Of a stretch of DNA of 20,965 nt, positions 1-7,688 are shown in pieces; position 1 is the first letter of the stretch; each line of letters begins with the position of its first letter. Both the position numbers and the translations under genes were made by a program. Location: NCBI GenBank assembly GCA_041688215.1, contig JBDNIO010000177.1:1-20965 (forward strand), written 5' to 3'. The DNA is from JBDNIO01 sp041688215. Its GTDB lineage: Bacteria > Pseudomonadota > Gammaproteobacteria > Nevskiales > Salinisphaeraceae. Below the pieces are notes generated by a model, which saw only the letters and a list, made by a program, of their open reading frames with translations, was not told the origin of the DNA and did not search any database.

Positions 1-86
1 AGCGGGGCTGACGCGGCAATCCAGTGGCGAGCCGTATAACTCGCAACGACTCCGGCACTAGATTGCCGCGCTTCGCTCGCAATGAC
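1..86. repeat. Dispersed palindromic repeat, cut by window edge
   Basis: This is a partial copy of the element that is complete at 13774-13850. The shared blocks are acgcggcaatcca (11-23) and ctagattgccgcgc (58-71), followed by cgctcgcaatgac (74-86). The two halves are roughly inverted copies of each other, so the element can fold on itself. It lies beyond the 3' end of the antiporter operon and may act as a weak transcript end or mRNA-stabilising fold, which is inference. The outer left arm is outside the window. No gene is visible in 1-141. Confidence 0.7.
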
Positions 87-141
87 GGGTTTTCGGACTC
101 ATCAACGCTTAAGTACCGTTAAATCCAACGCACTACACTAG

Positions 142-1863
142 TTAAACGTGATAGAAAATCAGGTAAAGCGATAATAACAGCGCCATCCAGACCACCATTG
201 CGCCAGTGCTGGTGGTGCGCGACAAAAGCCCGCTTTGCGCATAATTACGGCCAAGTGCCGCGCTTATGCGTTGGGCCGTATGCTGAAGTGGCGGCTGGAC
301 TTCAGCCCTGATTTTCGCACCCGCCGCCATAACCCCACCCAACGCACGTGGCAACATGCGCCGATAAACCCAGTCAAAATCAAGATTTACCGATGGAATT
401 TCCGCCGGGTACCAGCCGTTGCGGAAAAGCACGGTAAACGCGAGCGCGGCGAACAGCAGCAATTGCAACTGCGTAATCACATGCGCCGCGGTGTAGGGCG
501 AATAATCCACCGGATAGGGCAGAATCGCGTACAGCGGCTCGGGATAAACCCCGATCGCAATACACAGGAATGCGGTAATGCCCATTGCCGCCAGCATATT
601 CCACGGTGCTTCCTTGCAGCGGATACCGGAATCGTGGTGGAAGAATGAGAAAAACGGCACCTTGATGCCGGAATGGTCCAGCACACCGGCCGAGGCAAAC
701 ACCAGCACAATCCAGGCAATCCAGTGATGCTCGCCAGCGGTGGCGGTAAGAATCATGGACTTGGTCACAAAGCCGGAAAACAGCGGAAAGGCAGAAATCG
801 ACATCGCGCCGATAATGCAGAAGACCGCCGTAACCGGCATGGACTTGTACAGCCCGCCCAGGTCCGATGCGCGAATAGTACCCACACGATGCAACACCGC
901 GCCCATCGACATGAACAGCAGCGCCTTGTAAAGAATATGGGCGAACGCATGCGCCGCAGTGCCATTAATTGCCAGTTCGGTGCCCACGCCAATGCCCACC
1001 ACCATGAAGCCCAGCTGATTATTCAGGCTGTAGGCCAGCACGCGGCGCAGATCATTTTCTATTACCGCGAAGAAGATCGGAAAGGCGGTCATGATCGCGC
1101 CGATGGTGATTAGCATCTCGGTACCCGCATAGCCGCGGGCCAGGGCGTATACCGCCAGTTTGGTGGTGAAAACCGATAACACCACGGTACCGGTTACGGT
1201 CGCTTCGGGGTAAGCGTCCTGCAGCCAGTTATGCAGCAGCGGAAAAGCGCATTTAATACCGAAGGCCAGGAATATCAGCCAGCCGCCGGGCGTTTCCAGC
1301 CCCAGATGATTGAACGCCAGCGAGCCGGTGGCACGGTAATGCACAATCGCACCGGCCATGAGCAACAAACCCGATGCAACCTGGATGATCAGATAACGCA
1401 GGCCGACCTTATAAGCGCGCTCTGTACGTCGCGCCCAGATCAGGAACACCGACGCGATGGCGGTTACTTCCCAGTAAATAAACAGCGTTGCCAGATCTCC
1501 GGCCAGGACCGCGCCGATACCTGCGCCTGCGTAGATCAGACTCGCGGACTGCTGCACCCGATCACGCACATGCCAGGCGTAAAGCCCGGCTATAAACGCC
1601 GCGATGTGGAAAATCACCGCCCAGATAAAACTCAAATGATCAACACGCAGGGTTGTGAGTTCCAGGCCGGCGATGTGGACAATGCCGGTGCTGCCGTGCG
1701 GCAGATTCAGCAACAGCGCCAGGCCAGCGGCGGGTACTGCAAGCAGCCAGGCGCCCTGCATGCGTTCTGGCAATAGCGGGCAGAGCAGGCCGCCGAGCAG
1801 GATGAGCAAGCCGGGATTGGCCAGCGGATGTCCAATAAAACCCGAAAGCAATTCAGACATCAT
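142..1863 (-). CDS. Third NuoL/MrpD-type antiporter subunit of Mrp operon
   Basis: This is a polytopic inner-membrane protein of about 573 residues from the proton-conducting transporter family (NuoL/M/N, MrpA/D), expected to carry H+ or Na+ in the Mrp complex. Counting from the chosen start, the family's charged residues are visible: Glu132 in LFIYWEV, Lys204 in FGIKCAFPLLHNWL, Lys235 in FTTKLAVY, and a later Lys in HILYKALLF. It is longer than the other two paralogues, with a soluble stretch containing NLDFDWVYRR and a final membrane helix. The frame stays open upstream to 1950 through the 15-bp repeat. I chose the ATG at 1863 because GAAGG lies 8 bases before it and it overlaps the stop of the preceding gene; the ATG at 1860 is also possible. 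It is the last gene of the operon. Confidence 0.9.
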   Translation of the reverse strand: MMSELLSGFIGHPLANPGLLILLGGLLCPLLPERMQGAWLLAVPAAGLALLLNLPHGSTGIVHIAGLELTTLRVDHLSFIWAVIFHIAAFIAGLYAWHVRDRVQQSASLIYAGAGIGAVLAGDLATLFIYWEVTAIASVFLIWARRTERAYKVGLRYLIIQVASGLLLMAGAIVHYRATGSLAFNHLGLETPGGWLIFLAFGIKCAFPLLHNWLQDAYPEATVTGTVVLSVFTTKLAVYALARGYAGTEMLITIGAIMTAFPIFFAVIENDLRRVLAYSLNNQLGFMVVGIGVGTELAINGTAAHAFAHILYKALLFMSMGAVLHRVGTIRASDLGGLYKSMPVTAVFCIIGAMSISAFPLFSGFVTKSMILTATAGEHHWIAWIVLVFASAGVLDHSGIKVPFFSFFHHDSGIRCKEAPWNMLAAMGITAFLCIAIGVYPEPLYAILPYPVDYSPYTAAHVITQLQLLLFAALAFTVLFRNGWYPAEIPSVNLDFDWVYRRMLPRALGGVMAAGAKIRAEVQPPLQHTAQRISAALGRNYAQSGLLSRTTSTGAMVVWMALLLSLYLIFYHV

Positions 1864-2203
1864 CGTGCCGGCCTTCGTCACCAAGCCCATCGGTGCCAAG
1901 TCCATCGCTGCCAAGTCCATCGCTGCCAAGTCCATCGCTGCCAAGTCCATCGCTGTAATAGTCTTCGTCGCGCCGGATCAGGCGCCGCAGCCCTTTGGCG
2001 GTGAGCACGATAAAGCAGTAAGCCACGAAACCAAACAAGGCATAGAAACCAAACCAGCCATCCCAGCCGAAGTGCGGATGCTTGTGGTAGAAAAATTCAG
2101 CGATGAGTAGTCCGGCACAAATCAGCCACAGGGCGTAGACAATGCGGTTTATATTGCGCGGCTGATCCAGCCAGTAGTGCTTTTTATTGTCGGTTTTGCT
2201 CAT
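1853..2203 (-). CDS. Small two-helix membrane protein within Mrp operon
   Basis: This 116-residue protein has two predicted membrane segments, about residues 20-37 (IVYALWLICAGLLIAEFFY) and 50-68. Between them is the aromatic/His motif FYHKHPHFGWDGWFGFY, and after them a cytoplasmic-looking RRDEDYY motif. From memory, similar short proteins accompany Mrp-like clusters in other proteobacteria; they have no assigned function that I can name. Its last 30 or so residues are a DGLGS repeat encoded by a 15-bp tandem repeat, ending DEGRHDDV. It overlaps the upstream antiporter gene by 4 bases (ATGA) and the downstream one by 11, so it is almost certainly translated with the operon. A role in assembly or regulation of the antiporter is only a guess. 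Confidence 0.85.
   Translation of the reverse strand: MSKTDNKKHYWLDQPRNINRIVYALWLICAGLLIAEFFYHKHPHFGWDGWFGFYALFGFVAYCFIVLTAKGLRRLIRRDEDYYSDGLGSDGLGSDGLGSDGLGTDGLGDEGRHDDV
1881..1955. repeat. 15-bp tandem repeat, five units
   Basis: There are four identical units of ccaagtccatcgctg (1896-1955), preceded by one unit with two changes (1881-1895). On the minus strand the array encodes DGLGS repeats at the end of the small membrane protein. In another frame it encodes MDLAA repeats that are open into the downstream antiporter gene. The unit length is a multiple of three, so copy-number changes would keep both frames. Confidence 0.95.
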
Positions 2204-3663
2204 GGCGCCAGGACCGGTTCGAGTATGGGTTCAATCAGGGTGATGATTGGTCCGGTAAAGAAAAATAACAGAATACACACTGCTGCGGTCAGGCATAACG
2301 GCGCAACACAAGCCAGAGGCGCTTCTGCGATCCTGTTATTTTTCTGCTCCCCGGTCAGGAAAAATCCACGCGCGGGGATAGGTAGCAAATAGGCAATATT
2401 CAGCAAAGAGCTGATTGCCAGCACCAGTATCAGAATAATCTGATCTGCCTCCAGCGCACCCAGCATCAGATACCATTTGCTCCAGGTGCCGCCCATGGGC
2501 GGCAGGCCGATGATCGACAGGGAAGCAATCAGAAACGCGCCGAATGTGAAGGGCATTACACGACCCAACCCATCCAGTTCGCTGACCAGCGTTTTGTGCG
2601 CGGCGGTGTAAATCGCCCCGGCGCAGAAAAATAGCGTGATCTTGCCAAACGCATGCATCACGATATGGGTTGCGCCGCCGAGGATGCCCAACGAGGTCGC
2701 CATGGTTGCGCCGAGCACGATGTAGGCCAGTTGGCTGATGGTGGAGTAGGCCAGACGTGCTTTCAGATTATCCTTGGTCAATGCAATTATCGAGGCGGTT
2801 AACAGGGTAAAGGCGGCTACCCACATCATGGGCGTGGTGAAGCCGCCGGTGGCAGCAAAATCGATACCGAAGATGTAAACCGTAATCTTGAGTACGGTAA
2901 ACACGCCCGCCTTGACCACGGCCACAGCATGCAACAAAGCCGAAACCGGCGTTGGCGCGACCATGGCGGCGGGTAGCCAGCGATGAAAGGGCATGAGCGC
3001 GGCCTTGCCAATCCCGAACAGGAATAATGCAAATAACAACGCCACAAGGCCCGGGCGTAAATGGCCTTCCAGCACGCCACCAGGAATGAAATCCACCGTG
3101 CCCGCGACGAGCCAGGTAATAACAATCGCCGGCAAAAACAAGCCCATGGAGGTGGTTAACAACACGCCCAGATAAGTTCGCCCGCCGTTGCGTGCCGCGT
3201 CGGTACCCTTATGCGTTACCAGCGGGTAAGTAGACAGTGTCAGCATTTCGTAAAAAACGAACAGGGTGATCAGATTGCCCGCGAATGCCACGCCCATGGC
3301 CGCAGCTATCGCCAGGGCGAAGCACACATAGAATCGGGTCTGGTGGGCCTCGCTGTTGCCGCGCATGTAGCCGATGGCGTATATCGTGGTCACTATCCAG
3401 AGGCTTGATGCGACCAACGCGAACAGCAGTCCCAGCGGCTCCAAGGTAAAGCTGATGCTGATGCCGGGCAGCATTTCCACCAGCGTCAGGCTGGGCCGCA
3501 GCCCGCTGGTTACCGGTCCGATCCAGCTTACTACGCCGGCGAACAGGCTGGCGCCGGCCAGCAGGCTGATGGACTCGCGCAGATTGGGCCAGCGGCCTAC
3601 GGCAGGAAGCAGTAACGCAGCGACAGCAGGAATGGCTATCAAAAGCAGCAAGGAAGGCATCAT
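2200..3663 (-). CDS. Second antiporter subunit, NuoL/MrpA N-domain-like
   Basis: This 487-residue polytopic membrane protein is of the NuoL/MrpA-N/MrpD family. The conserved charged residues are present: Glu139 in FVFYEMLTLSTYP, Lys220 in GIGKAALMPFHRWLP followed by the family block APTPVSALLHAVAVV, Lys251, and Lys341 in HAFGKITLFF. The block around Lys220 resembles NuoL and the N-terminal half of MrpA more than classical MrpD. With the separate MbhD/E-like protein at 5975-6526, it may supply what a single MrpA does in Bacillus. It starts at an ATG overlapping the mrpD stop by 4 bases and ends overlapping the small membrane protein by 4. Whether it carries Na+ or H+ cannot be read from sequence. 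Confidence 0.92.
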   Translation of the reverse strand: MMPSLLLLIAIPAVAALLLPAVGRWPNLRESISLLAGASLFAGVVSWIGPVTSGLRPSLTLVEMLPGISISFTLEPLGLLFALVASSLWIVTTIYAIGYMRGNSEAHQTRFYVCFALAIAAAMGVAFAGNLITLFVFYEMLTLSTYPLVTHKGTDAARNGGRTYLGVLLTTSMGLFLPAIVITWLVAGTVDFIPGGVLEGHLRPGLVALLFALFLFGIGKAALMPFHRWLPAAMVAPTPVSALLHAVAVVKAGVFTVLKITVYIFGIDFAATGGFTTPMMWVAAFTLLTASIIALTKDNLKARLAYSTISQLAYIVLGATMATSLGILGGATHIVMHAFGKITLFFCAGAIYTAAHKTLVSELDGLGRVMPFTFGAFLIASLSIIGLPPMGGTWSKWYLMLGALEADQIILILVLAISSLLNIAYLLPIPARGFFLTGEQKNNRIAEAPLACVAPLCLTAAVCILLFFFTGPIITLIEPILEPVLAP

Positions 3664-5150
3664 GGATTGCCACCCAACAAACCGGCCGCTGCGGTTTGTG
3701 CATACTGCACCACCGGCGTGCTGTGGATGCCAATAGCAAGGCTTGCCAGCACCAATGCCCAGGTCGCTACCAGCATGCCGATGGGCGGTCTAATGCGTTT
3801 TGCATTCTCAGACGCCGGCGCGCGGAAATACAAGGTTTCGACGACACGGCCAATGTAGATAACGCCGAGTAGAGAACTGATCAAAACGGCGGCGACCAAC
3901 AGCATGCGCCCCTGCTCCATGACCGCGGCCAGCAAATACCATTTGCTGATGAAACCGGCGGTAAGCGGCACGCCGATCAGGCCGAGTCCCGCGGCCACAA
4001 ACGCTGCGCCTGCCCAGGGCATGGTTCTGCCTAAACCCGCAAGGTCATTCAACTGCGCGGATCGCGTGTGCCAGAACAGCATGCCAACCGCCATGAACAA
4101 TGCCGCCTTGAGCACGCCGTGATTTAGCAGATGCAGGATTGAGGCCGTAAGGCCCGCGGCACTAGCCAAGGCCATGCCGAGCACGATATAGCCGATCTGG
4201 GCAATACTCGACCACGCGAGCAGGCGTTTAACATCGGTTTGAAAAATCGCCGCCACGGACCCGAATAGCATGGCGGCGAGCGCCAGAAATATCAGCACAT
4301 CATCCAGCGGCATTTGTGCCAGGGCAAACTCCGCGCCAAACACGGTGTAGATAAACCGGATCAGCGCATAGGCGGCAACCTTGGTGGACGTGGCGGCTAT
4401 AAATGCGCTGACCGCCGAGGGCGCGTAGGTATAGGCATTGGGCAGCCATAGATGCAGCGGCAACAATCCCAGCTTCAGACTTGTGCCTACCACGATAAAT
4501 GCCAGGGCCGCTTTCACGGTGGTGGTGTCGGTAACCGCCGGCAGGCGTGTGGCCAGATCCTCCATATTCAGGGTGCCGGTCATCGCGTATAAGAGGCCCA
4601 CACCAATCAGAATAAAGGTGCCGCCCACCGTGCCTAGCACCAGATATTGAAACGCCGCCAGCAAGGCCCGGCGTTTGGCGCCCATGGCGATCAGGGCATA
4701 GGACGAAAGCGAAGAGATTTCCAGAAACACAAACAGGTTGAACGCGTCACCCGTCATTGCGATGCCGAGCAGGCCGCACAGGCATAGCAACATGAGTGCG
4801 TAGAAAAGATAGATGCGCTCAGTGACGATTTCCTTTTCAATGCTGGCTTTTGCATAGGGCGCAATCACCGCGGCAATCAGGCTGACCAGGCCCACCACAA
4901 ACGCATTCAGATGGTCTACGCGGTATTCAATCCCCACCGGCGGTTCCCAGCCGCCCATCGCGTAAGAGATCGGTCCGGCCACCTTGACTACGACGATCAA
5001 CAGGGCACTGATGAAAAGGCTGCCCCAGGACGCAATCAGGAATACCAGCCAGGCCGCGGTCGGCCGGCGCAACAGGATGCAAAACGGCGCCGCAATCAGC
5101 GGCAGCACCACCTGCAAGGCAGGCAGTTGTGCGACCAGGGCTTGCATCAC
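3660..5150 (-). CDS. mrpD: Mrp antiporter subunit D
   Basis: This 496-residue protein is of the MrpD/NuoN-like class. The N-terminal half contains GGWEPPVGIEYRVDHLNAF, characteristic of MrpD. Glu144 (NLFVFLEISSLSSYAL), Lys226 (GTSLKLGLLPLHLWLPNAY) and Lys257 (STKVAAY) are the residues linked to proton transfer in the family. A later Lys lies in NHGVLKAALF. It sits directly after mrpC; the start is either GTG at 5150, with AGGGA nine bases upstream, or ATG at 5147, inside TGATG with the mrpC stop. I report the longer form; only one residue is at stake. It would act in the inner membrane as part of the Mrp complex, exchanging Na+ (or K+/Li+) for protons. Confidence 0.95.
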   Translation of the reverse strand: MMQALVAQLPALQVVLPLIAAPFCILLRRPTAAWLVFLIASWGSLFISALLIVVVKVAGPISYAMGGWEPPVGIEYRVDHLNAFVVGLVSLIAAVIAPYAKASIEKEIVTERIYLFYALMLLCLCGLLGIAMTGDAFNLFVFLEISSLSSYALIAMGAKRRALLAAFQYLVLGTVGGTFILIGVGLLYAMTGTLNMEDLATRLPAVTDTTTVKAALAFIVVGTSLKLGLLPLHLWLPNAYTYAPSAVSAFIAATSTKVAAYALIRFIYTVFGAEFALAQMPLDDVLIFLALAAMLFGSVAAIFQTDVKRLLAWSSIAQIGYIVLGMALASAAGLTASILHLLNHGVLKAALFMAVGMLFWHTRSAQLNDLAGLGRTMPWAGAAFVAAGLGLIGVPLTAGFISKWYLLAAVMEQGRMLLVAAVLISSLLGVIYIGRVVETLYFRAPASENAKRIRPPIGMLVATWALVLASLAIGIHSTPVVQYAQTAAAGLLGGNP

Positions 5151-5548
5151 GTTATTGTGTCCCTGTTGCCTTCGTCCTCGGGGTCGGCGTCGCTGGCGAG
5201 GATATCGTCTTCTTCAGTGCTGCCGTAGGCTTCATGGATGCGTACCACCAGGGCCAGGCCGAGCGCGGTGGTGGCAACGCCGACAACAATCGCGGTAAGA
5301 ATGAGAACATGCGGTAGCGGGTGAGAATAAACCAGCTCGCCAGCGCCCAGGATGGGCGCGGTGCCGCCGTCTATCTTGCCCAGGCTGATGTACAGAATGA
5401 AAACGCTGGTTTGGAATACACTCAAGCCGATCAGCGACTTCATCAGGTTGTCGTGGGCGATGACCATATACAGGCCAATCATCATCAACGCACACACAAC
5501 CCAGTAGTTGTACAGGCCATAGACCTGTTCCAGTGCGTCCACCATCAT
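5147..5548 (-). CDS. mrpC: Mrp antiporter subunit C (NuoK-like)
   Basis: This 133-residue protein has three membrane helices and is homologous to NuoK. Diagnostic blocks are NLMKSLIGLSVFQTSVF in helix 2 and HPLPHVLILTAIVVGVATTA in helix 3, with APIL between them. The acidic C-terminal tail (STEEDDILASDADPEDEG) is outside the core. The ATG at 5548 overlaps the mrpB stop as ATGA; a second ATG follows directly at 5545. In Mrp complexes MrpC packs between the antiporter-like subunits and MrpA's C-terminal part. Confidence 0.95.
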   Translation of the reverse strand: MMVDALEQVYGLYNYWVVCALMMIGLYMVIAHDNLMKSLIGLSVFQTSVFILYISLGKIDGGTAPILGAGELVYSHPLPHVLILTAIVVGVATTALGLALVVRIHEAYGSTEEDDILASDADPEDEGNRDTIT

Positions 5549-5982
5549 TCTTCCACGTCCCGGCGGCGTTTGCCGCGCCCGGCGAACACATAGAAGATGG
5601 TAAGTAGGCCGGACGCCACGGTCAGTAGCACGCCAAACTCCACGATCAAGATACCCATATGCTGGCCATGTTGCGCGTGCTGCGCCAGCAGGTTGTAGTC
5701 GAGAAAATTACCGCCTAGCAACATGGTGGCCACGCCGGTGCCGGCAAAGATGAGTACGCCCAAGCTAAGGCCAATGCGCAGCACCCAGGGGCGCACCACG
5801 GCACGGGCTTCTTCCAGGCCGAAAATAAGCGTGTATAAAATGATACCGGCCGCAAAAATAACACCGGCCTGAAAGCCGCCGCCGGGACCGTAATCGCCGT
5901 GAAACTGCACATACAGCGCATACAGCATGATCAGCGGCATGAGCAGCTTGGACATAACCCTTAAAACAACGTGATCATGCAT
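5545..5982 (-). CDS. mrpB: Mrp antiporter subunit B (MnhB domain)
   Basis: This protein of about 145 residues carries the MnhB/MbhF domain. The signature HGDYGPGGGFQAGVIFA lies near residues 28-44, followed by three more membrane segments and a basic tail (GRGKRRRDVEE). The open frame extends 14 codons further upstream to 6024. The ATG at 5982 (MHDHVVLRVMSKLL) is preferred because it overlaps the previous gene's stop by only 8 bases; the ATG at 5955 is the alternative. It is a membrane subunit of the Mrp complex. Confidence 0.93.
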   Translation of the reverse strand: MHDHVVLRVMSKLLMPLIMLYALYVQFHGDYGPGGGFQAGVIFAAGIILYTLIFGLEEARAVVRPWVLRIGLSLGVLIFAGTGVATMLLGGNFLDYNLLAQHAQHGQHMGILIVEFGVLLTVASGLLTIFYVFAGRGKRRRDVEE

Positions 5983-6526
5983 CGCGTTTGCGCCGCCAAC
6001 CGGAGCCAAGCAGTGCCAGCACACCTACCGCGGCTGTGAAGATTACCGTGATCTCGCCCAGGGTATCGTAGCCGCGGTAGCTGGCGAGAATTGCGGTTAC
6101 CATGTTCGGGATTTCGATGTCTTGCGCGGTGCCTTCTATATAAGCAGTGCGCAGGGGGTGTTGTTGTACCGGCGTGTCGGCCGCGCCGTAGTGGGGCATG
6201 TCGAGCGTGGCATAGATTAGCAGCGCACCCGTGCTCAGGGTGACCGCCAGCGCCAAGGCCGCACGGCCCTTGCGGATGGGTTTTTCCTCGGGTTTGGTCA
6301 GGGCGAGCCCGCCCAGAAAAAGTATGGTGGTTACGCCGGCGCCCACAGCGGCCTCGGTGAGGGCCACGTCCACGGCGTCGAACAACACGAACAGGCAGGC
6401 CGATAAAAGCGAGTACAGGCCCGTGAGCATCACCGCCGGAAACAATGCGCGCATGCGCGCAATCGCCAGACCGGTAACGGTAAGCAGAGTCAACAGGAAC
6501 AGATTGATCAGCTCGGCGAAATCCAC
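5975..6526 (-). CDS. MrpA C-terminal module (MbhD + MbhE-like), stand-alone
   Basis: This 183-residue membrane protein corresponds to the C-terminal part of MrpA and to MbhD plus MbhE of archaeal hydrogenases. The MbhD/DUF4040-like part covers about residues 8-75, with FPAVMLTGLYSLLSACLF and ALTEAAVGAGVTTILFLGG (Glu58). The MbhE-like part covers about residues 88-175, with PNMVTAILASYRGYDTLGEI near residues 140-159, very close to the MrpA block that ends RGFDTLGE. The start is GTG at 6526: an AAAGGA box stands 7-8 bases before it and the gene follows the mrpG stop by two bases. The longer open frame to 6874 is out-of-frame mrpG and should not be used. Bacillus-type MrpA carries this module fused to a NuoL-like half; here it is split. 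Confidence 0.93.
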   Translation of the reverse strand: MDFAELINLFLLTLLTVTGLAIARMRALFPAVMLTGLYSLLSACLFVLFDAVDVALTEAAVGAGVTTILFLGGLALTKPEEKPIRKGRAALALAVTLSTGALLIYATLDMPHYGAADTPVQQHPLRTAYIEGTAQDIEIPNMVTAILASYRGYDTLGEITVIFTAAVGVLALLGSGWRRKRDA

Positions 6527-6528
6527 AG

Positions 6529-6843
6529 CTAGTCCTTTTCTTCTGCCAAAACCGGGCTGACGTTGTCGCGCCGTGCGGCTTTGGCGAGTGCGTGCGTGGC
6601 CGTCGGGCTGGTAAACAGCAGGAACACCAGCACCAATACCAGGCGCACTGCCACCGGCCAGTCCGGTGCCTGCAGCAAAAGCCCGCCCAGGATTAACAGC
6701 GCGCCGCCCGTATCGGTAATGCTGGCGGCGTGCATGCGGGTATAGAACTCGGGCAAGCGCAGCATGCCGATGCCGCCCACCACCGCGAACAGCGCGCCGC
6801 CGACAAGCATGATCCAGCTGGCAATATCCAGGCCGAGCTGCAT
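6529..6843 (-). CDS. mrpG: Mrp antiporter subunit G
   Basis: This 104-residue protein has three membrane helices and the MrpG/MnhG signature GGIGMLRLPEFYTRMHAASITDTGGALLI at about residues 23-51. Its ATG overlaps the mrpF stop by one base (TAATG). The C-terminal tail is polar (ARRDNVSPVLAEEKD). It is a small structural subunit of the Mrp complex; no catalytic residue can be pointed to. Confidence 0.95.
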   Translation of the reverse strand: MQLGLDIASWIMLVGGALFAVVGGIGMLRLPEFYTRMHAASITDTGGALLILGGLLLQAPDWPVAVRLVLVLVFLLFTSPTATHALAKAARRDNVSPVLAEEKD

Positions 6844-7130
6844 TAAATGTCGCCCTCGTCGCTGTGTGCATCACCCCAACCCAGGTCGCCGTACTGCATG
6901 AATTTCAGCACAGCAATGGTGCCGATAAAATTGATCAGCGCATACACCAGGGCGATATCTAGCCATTCCGGACGCCCGTCCAGAAATCCCAGCACGGCAA
7001 TGAACAAAACCGTTTTCGTGCCGAACAAATTGACCGCGAGAATGCGGTCATAAACCGTCGGCCCAAGCAGGGCACGAATCAGCACCAGCAGCATGGTTAC
7101 AAGCACGCCGGCCATGGCTGCAGCGTACAT
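6843..7130 (-). CDS. mrpF: Mrp antiporter subunit F
   Basis: This 95-residue protein has three membrane helices and the MrpF/MnhF pattern LLGPTVYDRILAVNLFGTKTV followed by DIALVYALINFIGTIAVLKF. The Asp in the TVYDRI segment is the family's conserved acidic residue. It overlaps mrpE by one base (TGATG) and mrpG by one base (TAATG). Confidence 0.95.
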   Translation of the reverse strand: MYAAAMAGVLVTMLLVLIRALLGPTVYDRILAVNLFGTKTVLFIAVLGFLDGRPEWLDIALVYALINFIGTIAVLKFMQYGDLGWGDAHSDEGDI

Positions 7131-7606
7131 CAGGGTTTACGCTCCAGGCGTTGGACGCGCCGGTCCATCTCGCCCTCGATTACGGCCTGCGCCGTTTCAC
7201 GCGTGAGCGCATGCACGATTATTTCATCATCAATTACCTGCACCGATACCGTGCCCGGGGTAAGCGTTATGGAGTTGGCGTAGATCACTTTGCCCAGTTC
7301 GGTTTGCTCGTGGGCTTTGACCTTGATCACCCGGGGGGATATGGGCAGGCGCGGGTCCAGTATAAGTCTGGCAATATCAATATTAGACCGCAGGATTTCT
7401 TTCAGTAACCACAGCCAGTACAGCGGTGTGCGCCAGGTCAGTTGAATAGGCTGGCCCTCGCGGTCGATTACGTCCATGCGATGCGCGATCCAGACACACA
7501 GGGCCACCGAAGCCGCGCCGAGTGCCAATAACAGTGGAGTGTAGTGACCAGATAGCAGCAGCCATGTCAGACACAGAGAAATTGCCAGGCCAGCCAGATG
7601 AGCCAT
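7130..7606 (-). CDS. mrpE: Mrp antiporter subunit E
   Basis: This 158-residue MnhE-family protein has two N-terminal membrane helices (about residues 5-20 and 24-42) and the core block PLYWLWLLKEILRSNIDIARLIL. The cytoplasmic domain holds ANSITLTPGTVSVQV, the hallmark of MrpE. It appears to be the first gene of the operon. The 82 bases before it (7607-7688) separate it from the TVP38-like gene on the same strand and hold imperfect dyads. No convincing -35/-10 pair was found there, so read-through from the upstream pair is possible. Confidence 0.95.
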   Translation of the reverse strand: MAHLAGLAISLCLTWLLLSGHYTPLLLALGAASVALCVWIAHRMDVIDREGQPIQLTWRTPLYWLWLLKEILRSNIDIARLILDPRLPISPRVIKVKAHEQTELGKVIYANSITLTPGTVSVQVIDDEIIVHALTRETAQAVIEGEMDRRVQRLERKP

Positions 7607-7688
7607 GTAGGATTAAACCGGAACGAGTATGGGCAAGAGCCTAATCGCTGGTCGGCGTGGCCGCAAGCGTAAATCGCTCTTGGTAGGC

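Noticed and set aside
1881..1955. Short regular repeats considered as a CRISPR array
   Set aside because: The 15-bp units are directly adjacent with no spacers and lie within coding sequence.
1655..2110. Plus-strand frame encoding AAKSI repeats
   Set aside because: It is the reverse reading of the 15-bp tandem array and the antiporter genes; no start signals.
6527..6874. Long upstream extension of the MrpA C-terminal module frame (to 6874)
   Set aside because: It is antiphase mrpG sequence with a His/Arg-rich translation; GTG at 6526 with its ribosome site is the real start.
142..7606. Possibility of a respiratory complex I or membrane-bound hydrogenase cluster
   Set aside because: No NuoB/C/D, iron-sulfur or NiFe subunit is encoded; MrpE, F, G and B together define an Mrp-type operon.
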